A stretch of 57,630 nucleotides of DNA from Bacteroidales bacterium (GTDB lineage: Bacteria > Bacteroidota > Bacteroidia > Bacteroidales > UBA4417), in assembly GCA_030654075.1 (NCBI GenBank), contig JAURYB010000145.1, positions 1 through 57,630 of the forward strand, in the 5' to 3' direction. Within the stretch, counting starts at the first letter, position 1, and each line of letters begins with the position of its first letter. The notes below the pieces were generated by a model. It did no database searches, had not been told where the DNA came from, and saw only the letters and a list, made by a program, of their open reading frames with translations. The position numbers were made by a program, and so were the translations under genes. Below, piece after piece: positions 17,051 through 26,604 of the stretch.

Positions 17051-18073
17051 TCAGAATTCCGGTAAGATTATCGGCTTGTCTCTATCGCAGGTAATTTTAT
17101 TGTTTTCTATTTTAAACTCGGCCATTTGAAGGTAGCACATAAATTTCTGGCCGGGGAAAGTTTCCTTTAAATCAGCATACGGTTCGATATGATAAAAAAT
17201 GAAAGCCCTGTCGTTGATGATTGCTACACTTGGATGTTTCGCGTTGGTGAGATCAAATTTTCGCGTTCCGGTATTTTTGCCCATTATTTTCCCGTCATAA
17301 ATCCATTTAATTGCATCATCTGAATGGTAGGTGGCAATTGCATCGCCCGCATCAGTTATCATCCGGTATTGTTTTTTCCAGTAGAAGACATACGTGCCTT
17401 CCTGGTACCATATTTTATTGATATCCATATTGTTGACATCGCCTTCTGTTTTACCAGTAAACTCCCACTTTTTCAAATCCAGACTTTGAGCGTGGAATAT
17501 TCCGCAGGGTTCAGTGATACAATCACGATACCATAAATGATAAATGTTGTTTATTTTCAGTAATGTAGCATCAATTGCCTGAGGCTGATCGGTAACAGTC
17601 TGGAAGAATTTCCAGCCTCTATGCATATCACTTACCGGCGCCTTGTAATGATCAATCCGGCTATTGCCACCCCAGGGTGGTATTGTATCTGTTTTATACG
17701 TAACAAACATATTGGCAGTATCTCCTTCGATGAAAACTCCCGGAGCCCAATACGTGTGGCCGGCATCCGGTTTCCCGATTATTCCGTCGAAACTGCAGTA
17801 ACCAACAAACCGCCAGTTAATCAGATCCTTTGAAGCCGCTATACCAATGGGCGTTCCAACAAAGTTGGCTGTATTGGTATAAGGACGGCTGCCGGTGTAA
17901 TAAATCCAGTATTCTTTTTCGTAAGGATTGTAAACGATTTCCGGATCTCGCGTGCCATTATAAATAGGATCGGCATACAAAGGAGCCGCTGGGGTATTCT
18001 GAACTTTCTGAGAAAAAGCGGTAGTGTTCAGAAAAATAACTGCAAACACTAAAAACAGAAGGCTTTGTTTCAT
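17051..18073 (-). CDS. GH43-like five-bladed beta-propeller glycosidase
   Basis: A 340-residue exported enzyme (signal peptide 1-21, cut near AFSQ). The fold is the furanosidase five-bladed propeller. The candidate catalytic triad is D43 in GTRDPEIVYN (base), D168 in AIDATLLK (pKa modulator) and E225 in YQEGTYVFYWK (acid). Other family-like stretches are YWIYYTGSR, IGIAASKDLINWRFVG and TYWAPGVF. GH43 enzymes usually remove arabinofuranose, xylose or galactose. I cannot assign a subfamily, and GH117-like relatives share this layout. It starts 21 bases after the GH2 stop, so the two are probably co-transcribed. Confidence 0.75.
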   Translation of the reverse strand: MKQSLLFLVFAVIFLNTTAFSQKVQNTPAAPLYADPIYNGTRDPEIVYNPYEKEYWIYYTGSRPYTNTANFVGTPIGIAASKDLINWRFVGYCSFDGIIGKPDAGHTYWAPGVFIEGDTANMFVTYKTDTIPPWGGNSRIDHYKAPVSDMHRGWKFFQTVTDQPQAIDATLLKINNIYHLWYRDCITEPCGIFHAQSLDLKKWEFTGKTEGDVNNMDINKIWYQEGTYVFYWKKQYRMITDAGDAIATYHSDDAIKWIYDGKIMGKNTGTRKFDLTNAKHPSVAIINDRAFIFYHIEPYADLKETFPGQKFMCYLQMAEFKIENNKITCDRDKPIILPEF

Positions 18074-18094
18074 GGAATCAGATTTAAATATGTG

Positions 18095-20530
18095 TTATTC
18101 AACTGCATCAATAGTTACAGTCGCATCTTTCAGCCAGGGCGCAGTGAATTTCACGGTAATTTTGCCTGTGTTGCCGCTGGCCTGGATATAAGCAATTAAT
18201 TGCCCATGATAAACCCGCTGAACGTTATCTGAGTAATTGCCCATATCAGAATTATTGCTTGCTTCGAGTCCAAGCAATTTTGCCGGCCCATCGATGGTAC
18301 ACCTTAATTCATCCTCCGAAAGAATAACAGGAATTCCTTTTTCGTCGACAACCTGAACGATAATCTGAGCTAATCCTTTTCCCTTTTTAATCGACGATAC
18401 ATCTGAAACAGCTGTTAAAGCATAAGGTCTGTCCGATGATTGTATTGCAAAGTTACATGTTTGTTTATCCGCATTGTCCATTCCCACAACTTCAAGTTTT
18501 CCATTCTGATATGGAATATCCCAGTGAATTATTCCGGTAGTATCGTTCAATCCTTTGGTTTCACCAATCTGTTTTCCATTCAGCATTAATCTGGATTTCG
18601 GCGCGTTTGTGTAACATACAACACGGATCATGTCACCTTCAGTATAGTTCCAGAAAGGTAAAGCATCCATGGCCATGTAATTTCTGCCCGCTGATTTCGG
18701 AGCCGGATACGTTCCGATATAGGTTACCGGTTTTGTACTCCAGAGAGCTTCGCGGAAATGTCCCCGGGGTTTCATAAAGCCACCAAAATTCAACAGACCT
18801 GAAGTGGAACCGCGGGCAGGCCATCTGCCTGATTCGCCAAGATAATCGATACCTGTCCAGAGAAATTGCCCGAAAATATATTCGTTATCGCGTACTGCTT
18901 TCCAATCCTCCATCCCATGCCGGTTTTCACTTCCATAAATTACACGTTTCGGATATTGGGCATGGTCCTGCGCATAACGGTCCTCGGTATAATTATAGCC
19001 GTCGACATCAAGCGCCAAAGGGTAATCCGTTTCATTCGACATAACTACGCCAGCCCGGGCAGCCGTTACCGGGCGTGAAGGGTCTAGGCTTCGGACAATG
19101 GCTGCCAAACGCTTTGAAATCACACCCAAGCGCTCTGCTTTCGGGCTGTTTGGCAAATAACCACCAAGCACAGGTTGTCCGATACTGGCGTGGTCAAGAA
19201 CCGGGTGAGTATATGGATCGTTGGGATAATCCACTTCGTTTCCTATGCTCCACATAATTATGGAAGCATGATTACGGTTGCGTAAAACCATATCGGCCAG
19301 ATCTTTATCGCTCCATTCGTCAAAAAAAGCAGCTGCACCCTCAAATCCCGGAGTGCCATCATTCCATCCTGTAATCCATTTGCGTTTAGGGAATTCCCAT
19401 TCGTCGAAAGCCTCATCCATTACAAGCAAGCCAATTTCGTCGCACAATTCATATACGTCCGGAGCCTGCGGATTGTGGCTCAGGCGGATGGCATTGCAAC
19501 CCATTTCCTTGAGATTGGTCAGCCGCCTTTTCCACACTTCGCGGGGAACCGCCGAGCCCAGGCAGCCGGCATCATGATGAATGCAAATGCCTTTCACTTT
19601 TGTCCACAAACCATTGAGTGCAAATCCTTTATTTGCATCAAACGTCAGTGTGCGAAACCCGATTTTCTGTTCATTCTGGTCAATGATTTTTCCATCCAGT
19701 TTTACAATGGTTTTCAATGTATAAAGATTGGGTTGCTCCAGCGACCAGCGTTTAGGATTTACAACAGAGATATTCTGAATAAAAGTCGCTTTCGAGTTTG
19801 CATCCACTTTCAGATTTTTTGACTTAGCTACCAGCGTCTTCCCTGTGCTAGGATCTGTGATTTCATACGAAATCTGAATAGTAGCGCCAGTCTGCAACTC
19901 ATTTTTAATAGATGTTTCAATGGAAAAATCCGCTTTTTTATCTGTAATGTTGGTGGCTTTGAAGTATACTCCCCACAAATCGAGATGCACAGGTGAAGCA
20001 TAAACCAGGTAGGTATCGCGGTAAATCCCTGACCCTGTATACCAGCGCGAATCCCGTTCCAGCGAATGATCGACGCGAACAGAAATTACATTCTCCTGCC
20101 CGAATTTAAGATAAGGAGTCAGATCATACATAAACGATATATATCCGTTAGGGCGTTTCCCGACTGAAGTGCCATTAATAAATACTTCGCTGTGGTTGTA
20201 AACACCTTCGAAATAGATAAACACCTTGTTGCCTTTTTCACTTTCAGGGACACTGAACGTTTTACGGTACCAGCCAATGCCGCCGGGAAGATATCCGGTG
20301 CAACTTGCTTTGTCGGGACTATAGGTTCCTTCCACGCTCCAGTCGTGCGGGAGATCCAGTTTTCTCCATTTGGAATCATCCAGCGTCGGGCTCGATCCTT
20401 CTTTTTCCTCCGATAGCATAAACCGCCAGTTGTTGTTAAAAAGCTGTGCTTTGCCAAATTGAGGTTTGGCCTGTAGCATACCGGTAACAAGTACCAGTAA
20501 GGCGGTGGTTAAGAATAATGTTCGTTTCAT
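18095..20530 (-). CDS. GH2 beta-galactosidase-type enzyme
   Basis: An 811-residue exported GH2 enzyme with a signal peptide at about 1-21. The order is N-terminal jelly-roll sugar-binding domain (WYRKTFSVPESEKGNKVFIYFEGV), immunoglobulin-like domain, TIM barrel from about residue 300, then a DUF4982-like and a further beta domain at the C-terminus (ALTAVSDVSSIKKGKGLAQI). The catalytic acid/base is E432 in MWSIGNEVDYP and the nucleophile E535 in YGSENRHGMEDW. The architecture is that of the many exo-beta-galactosidases of Bacteroidetes PULs, although beta-glucuronidase and other activities exist in the same clade. It lies 75 bases after the small ORF at 20606-20848 and 21 bases before the GH43-like gene. 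Confidence 0.9.
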   Translation of the reverse strand: MKRTLFLTTALLVLVTGMLQAKPQFGKAQLFNNNWRFMLSEEKEGSSPTLDDSKWRKLDLPHDWSVEGTYSPDKASCTGYLPGGIGWYRKTFSVPESEKGNKVFIYFEGVYNHSEVFINGTSVGKRPNGYISFMYDLTPYLKFGQENVISVRVDHSLERDSRWYTGSGIYRDTYLVYASPVHLDLWGVYFKATNITDKKADFSIETSIKNELQTGATIQISYEITDPSTGKTLVAKSKNLKVDANSKATFIQNISVVNPKRWSLEQPNLYTLKTIVKLDGKIIDQNEQKIGFRTLTFDANKGFALNGLWTKVKGICIHHDAGCLGSAVPREVWKRRLTNLKEMGCNAIRLSHNPQAPDVYELCDEIGLLVMDEAFDEWEFPKRKWITGWNDGTPGFEGAAAFFDEWSDKDLADMVLRNRNHASIIMWSIGNEVDYPNDPYTHPVLDHASIGQPVLGGYLPNSPKAERLGVISKRLAAIVRSLDPSRPVTAARAGVVMSNETDYPLALDVDGYNYTEDRYAQDHAQYPKRVIYGSENRHGMEDWKAVRDNEYIFGQFLWTGIDYLGESGRWPARGSTSGLLNFGGFMKPRGHFREALWSTKPVTYIGTYPAPKSAGRNYMAMDALPFWNYTEGDMIRVVCYTNAPKSRLMLNGKQIGETKGLNDTTGIIHWDIPYQNGKLEVVGMDNADKQTCNFAIQSSDRPYALTAVSDVSSIKKGKGLAQIIVQVVDEKGIPVILSEDELRCTIDGPAKLLGLEASNNSDMGNYSDNVQRVYHGQLIAYIQASGNTGKITVKFTAPWLKDATVTIDAVE

Positions 20531-20605
20531 ATGTATTCGGTTTTTATTTTATTTCAACACAAGTAATTTAAGTCTCGAAAGGAATGACCAGTTTAAGGCT
20601 GACCA

Positions 20606-20848
20606 TCAATATTTAGTTACATAAAATCCGTTTGGACGTATTATTTTGAATGCGAAACCCGAATTAACATGCTTTAATTCAGTTGCATAGGTATCACCTG
20701 GCTTTAGAACGGGCAAAGCAATTTCCATCAATGTGTTATCAATTGTATAATACTGGATTTTGTATGATCGAAGCGTGTATTCCGGAATATCGTTCTTTAC
20801 CCGGATTTGAATTTTTGCTGTTGAATTATCAATTCTTTGCACTTTCAT
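20606..20848 (-). CDS. 80-residue fragment resembling the C-terminal domain of a glycoside hydrolase
   Basis: A short beta-rich protein, IQIRVKNDIPEYTLRSYKIQYYTID near the start and FKIIRPNGFYVTKY at the end. It resembles the Fn3/immunoglobulin-like C-terminal domain that closes several GH2- and GH39-type enzymes, whose last strand often reads as a variant of F-I-RPTGFSV. It has no signal peptide. In the same frame a TAG stops the reading four codons before the ATG, and the GH106 gene ends 34 bases upstream. It is either a tiny stand-alone domain or the surviving tail of a deleted enzyme gene. I favour the latter, without proof. Confidence 0.5.
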   Translation of the reverse strand: MKVQRIDNSTAKIQIRVKNDIPEYTLRSYKIQYYTIDNTLMEIALPVLKPGDTYATELKHVNSGFAFKIIRPNGFYVTKY

Positions 20849-20882
20849 AATATCACACTAACTTTGGAAATTTCGGGCTCAT

Positions 20883-23800
20883 CTAATCCTGTTTAATGTT
20901 TGGTAAAACCTCAAATGTAACCGGCCCCAGTAATCCTGATTGCATTAATGGCGCGTTGGTATCGGGCGAAGTGGTGGCATTGGTAAGCCGTTTTTCGGCC
21001 GGTGAAGCTGCATCGCCCACCAGGAGGTTGTTCCAGGTATTGGTTACTTCAATTTCCAATACATTTGCTTTGGCTTTTATAAATTTTGAAATATCAACCT
21101 GGTGAGGTTCGGCCCAAACCAGCCCAAGAGATTCTCCGTTAAGTTTTACAACTGCCAACGCGTTGAAAGCTCCCAGGTTGAGGAAGACTGGCGCATTGTT
21201 GGAGTACTGAGGCGCATCAAATATTTTTCGGTAACGCGCAGTGCCGCTGTAATATTTAATTCCAGCCTCAGATCGTTTGGTCCAGTCTTCCAGCTTTTCA
21301 AAAATAACTGAATCGGGTGCTCCCCATTTCTTATCGAAATAAACGGTCCAGGCTCCGCCAAGTTCTCCTATTGTCTTTTTGCGAACAAAATTGATTTGGT
21401 TTTTAATCGGAGTTGCAATTTTTTTCCTGAAAACAACAAAATAGGATTCACGCGGCGCAAACTCCAGTGGCACGATGGTTTTACCTTTTTTCAATTTATA
21501 ATCAGGCAATTCACGGTATTCAGCAGTAACCGGGTTCCATAATTCGGGTTGTAAACCGCTTACACGAAATGAGGGTGAAGTTTGAACTGTTTCATCTGTT
21601 TGATTGGAAATGTAATAAATTTCGGTGCCGGGTGCCGAGCGGTGAATCCAGGCCAGATGTGTAAGATCCATAGTCCCCAAATCGGCAGAAATCTGTAAAT
21701 CATTAAATACAGTGGTTAAATTAGCTCCATTGTAAACCGTTCCTTTTCCGAACCGTACCTTTTTCACAATCTTGCCATCACAATTCTGCCAGATTTCCTT
21801 TGCCATATTCCGGACTTCCAAATCACAGAGCGGGTAATTCTCCAGGCTGGGTGACTGTTCGGGAGCCGAACCCACAACAATTCCACCTGCAGCGATCAGC
21901 TCTTTCAGCTTTTTAAGAACAGCAGGACGCATGGTAGATTGCGGAGGTAAAACCAACACACGGTACGTCATTCCATCAGGCAAAACAAAACAACCATTCT
22001 TCACGGTCATCGTTGCAATCACTTCGGCATTCACATAATCAAAATTGTAGCCCTCGGGCAATTTCGGATCACGGATTCCGGTCATTTTAGGTGCATCTTC
22101 AGCTGTAAAATAGGCAACTTCAGCTACATATTTACCTTGCTGAAGCAGGTAATGTGTGCGCCGCATATAGTCAATCCATTCTTTGGATTGGTAAAACCAG
22201 GTATTGTGCCTGTTAAACTCAACGCCAAACCAGGCATTAATTCCGGGAATCTTTTCCTCGTAGGGCTGGTGAATATAAACATGCATCACAAAGTGGTTAA
22301 TTCCCTTGGTTGCTGCCCAGTCGCCACGTTTTTTCAAACTCCACGGTTCCCAGTTCCACATAGGACCACCCGAAGTAAAGGCCTCGGCATGCACAATATT
22401 TTTACCGTACCCATGAGCTGCCGACGAAGCTGCCCGAAGTTCCAGGCCTTCCGGCTCATCACCCGTCCAGAACTCGCCGCTGATTTCATCGCTTTGCCCC
22501 CCATATTGCAGAAATTCGCCCGGATATCCCCAGTGACCATAGTTTTCGAGCCACAGTTTGAGCCCGTATTCATTTGATTTTTCACGCAAACCGCCAACGT
22601 ACTGATACGAAATCCGGTCGGCTATCAACCGTCGCAAATCCCACAAAAAGCGGTCGGATAAACCTGCATTTCCGACTAACCTGCCAAATATGACCGGCAA
22701 ATATGGAAGAGGATCATAGCCGTATCGCTTTTGAAAATCGTTGGCTAAATTGTCCGTCCAGTTTTGTGCACCGGTTTCGTAACTATCGGCCACAATATGC
22801 TTTAAGGCAGTGCGGTCATTTGCCGGAAGGCGGTTGATGATTTTGCCTATATATGCTTCGAAATGCGCCGCTACCCATTCGCGGTTCATTTTATCCACTT
22901 CCAGCCCGGTGGCTTCCACCGATGCAGGGGCGTTTTTCTGACCGGTTGGCGTCATTCCAATCCGCTGAATGATCCATTCGCCGGCAGGGACATCCCATTC
23001 CAACGTTCCGTCACTCTTCAATTTTGAAGAAATATTTAACACTTTCTCTGGGTTGACAGCAAGAGACGAATTATCAATTTCTGCGGAAGCAGGCCACATG
23101 TATGCATCCCACAGGGGCGTCGGAGTGGGCCAGAGTTTTGCCAGTTGCTTCTCGGCAAACCGCTCGGCACGGGCAGCGCCTGAAAGCACGATTTCGGTAA
23201 ATCCCGCATTCCCGTTGATATTGATGAAAATCAACCGGAAATGTTTTGAAGAAATAGATGCAAAGGTTTCGCAAATGGGCGCAAAAGGCAGGAAACCTAA
23301 GCTGGTGCTGTTGTTTGTGCGCTCAATTTTAAACGATTTAATAGTTTTAAAAGATCCGTCATCCTGCAGAGATTGTACTTCACATTTCGCGCTGAAGGAA
23401 GTGTGCGAAGGATAAAGTGTGAGGCTTCGGGCGGTGTAGGTCGTGGATTGTGCAAAATCAAGGGATACTGATTTTGTAGGGGAAACCGGCAGATATACCT
23501 CTGTCGAAAGATTAGCATCAAACCAGTTTGTTACATCCTTAATCTCAGGCTGTGAACTGATTTTAGAAGAAAGAGCTGATAAATTATCCGCATCGTGAAT
23601 TGGTACGGCAAAGGCCATCAGCGCCACGTCCTGAAACTGAGGAGTAGGCTGTGTTAATTTCCCGGAGTATTTCAAAGGCCCTTTCACCCGGACTTCCGAC
23701 ATGGTGAGGTAACGCATGGCATTTTCGGGTTTATTCCATGGCCCACCCGACTGGCTCCAGCCCGGGGAGTTGAACAAACCTATGTTTACTCCAAGCCGTT

Positions 23801-24116
23801 TTCCTTCGCGAATGGCAAATTCGACCATCTGAAACCATTCTTCGGTGAGCGCTTTTACATTGCCTTTTTGCTTGATCTCATCAATATTCCCAATCAGAGC
23901 TTCACCAATGCCCACTTTGGCCATGGCTTCCAGGTCTTTGGTAATTCCTTCTTTGGAAATATGATCGCTGATCCAGTACCAATACACCCAGGGTTTGGTG
24001 CCGGTGGGAGGATTTTTAAAGTTGATGGCAAGAGAATCTGCAGTTTGCCCATAGCTGTTGAATGCCGTAAATAGTGCTATTACAGTTAAGAAAAACCACT
24101 TAAATTGACGATTCAT
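20883..24116 (-). CDS. GH106-family alpha-L-rhamnosidase
   Basis: A 1077-residue exported enzyme with a signal peptide (1-23, SYGQ). The family signature start is clear: FKNPPTGTKPWVYWYWISDHISKEGITKDLEAMAKVGIGEALIG, followed by IGLFNSPGWSQSGGPWNKPE. A TIM-barrel core (about 30-620) contains VADSYETGAQNW and LWLENYGHWGYPGEFLQYGG. Beta domains follow, ending in a carbohydrate-binding-like module with VVKLNGESLGLVWAEPHQVDI and LEIEVTNTWNNLLVGD. The family is known for releasing alpha-L-rhamnose from pectins and other glycans. The length is normal. It sits mid-operon, 46 bases after the DUF5703 gene, which points to rhamnose on the target glycan. Confidence 0.92.
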   Translation of the reverse strand: MNRQFKWFFLTVIALFTAFNSYGQTADSLAINFKNPPTGTKPWVYWYWISDHISKEGITKDLEAMAKVGIGEALIGNIDEIKQKGNVKALTEEWFQMVEFAIREGKRLGVNIGLFNSPGWSQSGGPWNKPENAMRYLTMSEVRVKGPLKYSGKLTQPTPQFQDVALMAFAVPIHDADNLSALSSKISSQPEIKDVTNWFDANLSTEVYLPVSPTKSVSLDFAQSTTYTARSLTLYPSHTSFSAKCEVQSLQDDGSFKTIKSFKIERTNNSTSLGFLPFAPICETFASISSKHFRLIFININGNAGFTEIVLSGAARAERFAEKQLAKLWPTPTPLWDAYMWPASAEIDNSSLAVNPEKVLNISSKLKSDGTLEWDVPAGEWIIQRIGMTPTGQKNAPASVEATGLEVDKMNREWVAAHFEAYIGKIINRLPANDRTALKHIVADSYETGAQNWTDNLANDFQKRYGYDPLPYLPVIFGRLVGNAGLSDRFLWDLRRLIADRISYQYVGGLREKSNEYGLKLWLENYGHWGYPGEFLQYGGQSDEISGEFWTGDEPEGLELRAASSAAHGYGKNIVHAEAFTSGGPMWNWEPWSLKKRGDWAATKGINHFVMHVYIHQPYEEKIPGINAWFGVEFNRHNTWFYQSKEWIDYMRRTHYLLQQGKYVAEVAYFTAEDAPKMTGIRDPKLPEGYNFDYVNAEVIATMTVKNGCFVLPDGMTYRVLVLPPQSTMRPAVLKKLKELIAAGGIVVGSAPEQSPSLENYPLCDLEVRNMAKEIWQNCDGKIVKKVRFGKGTVYNGANLTTVFNDLQISADLGTMDLTHLAWIHRSAPGTEIYYISNQTDETVQTSPSFRVSGLQPELWNPVTAEYRELPDYKLKKGKTIVPLEFAPRESYFVVFRKKIATPIKNQINFVRKKTIGELGGAWTVYFDKKWGAPDSVIFEKLEDWTKRSEAGIKYYSGTARYRKIFDAPQYSNNAPVFLNLGAFNALAVVKLNGESLGLVWAEPHQVDISKFIKAKANVLEIEVTNTWNNLLVGDAASPAEKRLTNATTSPDTNAPLMQSGLLGPVTFEVLPNIKQD

Positions 24117-24162
24117 CTTTTTACAGGATAGAGTGTGTTTTAATATAGTTATATTTTCTTTA

Positions 24163-26472
24163 TCAATTTGTTACATCCCTTGACCGTTCTTGAGGCAAAA
24201 TCTCCAAAAAATTAATTTCTCCGTTTTTGTATTCACATTCAACTGTTGTCTTGTTATAAGCATGAAGTTTAAAATTTACATTCCATTCATTCGGAAAACA
24301 AGGAAGGACTCTTATCTTACTGGCCTGACATTGAAGAAGCATCAGCGTGATTGCATTTTGCATAACACCCCCATGGTCAATATCAGGAATGTAATCGTTG
24401 AAAGCGTTCCAAAAAGCTGGAAAACGGCTATCAGAATGATTTTTAGCAGATGCTCTGTTCAATATTAATGTTTTAGCCTCCACTTTTAGCCCCAGGAGTA
24501 TGGCATCAATCACATCCTGGTTCCAACAGTAATCATTTTTGAATACCCTGTTATTATAAGCATTTACAGCAATATCGAGGTCTTTCTTTTTATCTCCGTA
24601 ATGACGATATGGAAAAACAGCATAGAGTTCGGGATTTTCGACATTCATTCTCATCGTCCACAATTGCGCGGGAACAAGCTGTTTTTTGCCGTTAATTTCC
24701 TGCACCGGTATTTCGGGCAGGTATTTTAGTAATTCATTGCAACGGTTTCGCAACGAATCACTTATTAAAGGAATATTAGCCACCAAAGGCAACACGTATT
24801 TCAAGCCGGCAATTTCGGGTAGAGGATTGATGGCTATATGGTAGGTCTCAAGAGATGACGCAGGTGCAAAGAGAATTTTTCCGCTGTTATCTAAAAAATA
24901 ATGAATAGTATAGAACCTGGTTATTTCCTCAGCATGAGGAATTAGAATGCTCATTAAAAAGTCTGTATCCCGCGTAAATTCCCAATATTCGCACATCATT
25001 AAAAGTGTTTCAATGCCATTCTGCCAGTAATAAGTAAGATAAGTGCTGGAGGCTAAAGGGTTCTTCCTTTTTTCCATAGGCTCCCAGCCGTAATGACCAC
25101 TAACTTCAGTCCCCCAAAAAGTTATTGTTTCAGGAAAAAACGCACCTTCATGGCCAAAAAACAATTTTGTTCTGATTTTTTGCCAGGGTAAAATGTCATG
25201 AAATTGTTTGAAAAATGGCTGCATCAAATCAAAATCTCCCTGAGCATACATAGGATAATATGTGTGCCGCTGATTCTGAAACCAATATCCAACACCGCCC
25301 CACTGTCTGAAATCCGGGTTATCGGGTTTGCCGTATGTAAAAACCGAACCATTATATTTGATTGGTAATGCCCCCCGCCCGCCACAGGCATTCATGAAAC
25401 GGCTCAGGGTATAGGCCTGGGAAAGTTGATAAACATCAGCTTCTTCCTTTTTGTCGCTTGTTGAAATATCAACCCACGAACGATTCCAGAATTTCTGCCA
25501 CCATTGGTTATGAAGAATTTTACACTCAGCTGATTTTGTTGATGAGTATTGTTTTGAAATGTTGTTGATAGAATCGCTCCATTGTTTCCCTGAATTTGGA
25601 TGCGTTGTTAAACATACAATTTGTATGTGTTGCTTATTAGCTTCCTTTCCTGATACTATTTGTTTTTGTGAAACAGTTATAAATCCTTTGCCTGTAATCA
25701 AAGCGCCACTAACCCTGCGAAATAAAGGATGAATGAACTGGTTCGCAAAAGGAGCCAGGCCCTGGATTCTAAGATTTTCCCCATAACCATCCACCTCTGG
25801 TTTGCCATTGGAATGAAACCAGCGGATTTCGTTTGAGCCGGAAGCGATGGTATCCGGATAAATGTAGGTTTTATAAGGGTCAGGACCTTCCAGGTTTTTA
25901 AACATATCGCTTACCTGAGTTTCCTTAAATTCGTGTATTGAATCCCGCCATGTTTCTAATGTAACGGTTTGCTTAAATGCCTTTTTACCTTTCGTTTCAA
26001 TATTTATGACTGGATTATTGGCATCTACCCAGATACATGCAGAAAAATCTTTGCTAAAGTTTATAATAATCTCCCCCATGCTCAGATTTAATGTCTGCCG
26101 GAAGTTTTCATTTATAGAAGGTTGAGGTTCAAAATGCACACGAATGCGTCCCAACTTTTGCAGTATGGAGTTTTCATCAAAAGCATCAGTTTTCCCAATG
26201 AGAAACAATAAATCACCATTAGGTTCGACCCAAACATTCAACCCTATATCACCGTTTCCGACAGGCATGGAACCTGAAGCATCCTTGCTTGGTTCATTCC
26301 ATATCACATTGTATTTGTTTATTTCCCGGTAAAAATCGTAAGCGGGCTTTTTAAAGTGTGTTTTTTTAACTGAATCCGGCTTAAAAAAATCTTGGTTTTG
26401 AGCTATACCAACTGTTGAAAACAATAGTAATATAAGTATAATTTGAGTTACCTTAATTACACTTTTCTCCAT
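24163..26472 (-). CDS. DUF5703-domain glycosidase, GH95-like
   Basis: A 769-residue exported protein. The N-terminal part (YNVIWNEPSKDASGSMPVGN, GDIGLNVWVEPNGDLLFLIG, then TDAFDEN) is the DUF5703/GH95-like beta-sandwich. The rest looks like an (alpha/alpha)6 barrel with YWFQNQRHTYYPMYAQGDF and a GYHWEP-like GHYGWEPMEKRKNPLASST. The relatives I know of are alpha-L-fucosidases and alpha-L-galactosidases of GH95, but I see no basis for choosing an activity. I set the start at the ATG at 26472, because MEKSVIKVTQIILILLLFST is a proper signal peptide. An upstream in-frame ATG at 26577 would add 35 residues with no signal-like character. It lies between the sulfatase and the GH106 gene in the same run. 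Confidence 0.75.
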   Translation of the reverse strand: MEKSVIKVTQIILILLLFSTVGIAQNQDFFKPDSVKKTHFKKPAYDFYREINKYNVIWNEPSKDASGSMPVGNGDIGLNVWVEPNGDLLFLIGKTDAFDENSILQKLGRIRVHFEPQPSINENFRQTLNLSMGEIIINFSKDFSACIWVDANNPVINIETKGKKAFKQTVTLETWRDSIHEFKETQVSDMFKNLEGPDPYKTYIYPDTIASGSNEIRWFHSNGKPEVDGYGENLRIQGLAPFANQFIHPLFRRVSGALITGKGFITVSQKQIVSGKEANKQHIQIVCLTTHPNSGKQWSDSINNISKQYSSTKSAECKILHNQWWQKFWNRSWVDISTSDKKEEADVYQLSQAYTLSRFMNACGGRGALPIKYNGSVFTYGKPDNPDFRQWGGVGYWFQNQRHTYYPMYAQGDFDLMQPFFKQFHDILPWQKIRTKLFFGHEGAFFPETITFWGTEVSGHYGWEPMEKRKNPLASSTYLTYYWQNGIETLLMMCEYWEFTRDTDFLMSILIPHAEEITRFYTIHYFLDNSGKILFAPASSLETYHIAINPLPEIAGLKYVLPLVANIPLISDSLRNRCNELLKYLPEIPVQEINGKKQLVPAQLWTMRMNVENPELYAVFPYRHYGDKKKDLDIAVNAYNNRVFKNDYCWNQDVIDAILLGLKVEAKTLILNRASAKNHSDSRFPAFWNAFNDYIPDIDHGGVMQNAITLMLLQCQASKIRVLPCFPNEWNVNFKLHAYNKTTVECEYKNGEINFLEILPQERSRDVTN

Positions 26473-26604
26473 CAACGAATCAAAGAAGCCGAATATCTTA
26501 GTTAACACGGAAAAGGATAATTTCAGTGAACCTGCATTTTCATGTATTCTGTTTTGATCAACGTATTCAATGAGCATTCTAGTGATTTTAATTCATTAAA
26601 GTTT

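Noticed and set aside
26473..26577. Upstream ATG for the DUF5703 protein
   Set aside because: The added 35 residues would bury the signal peptide inside the protein.
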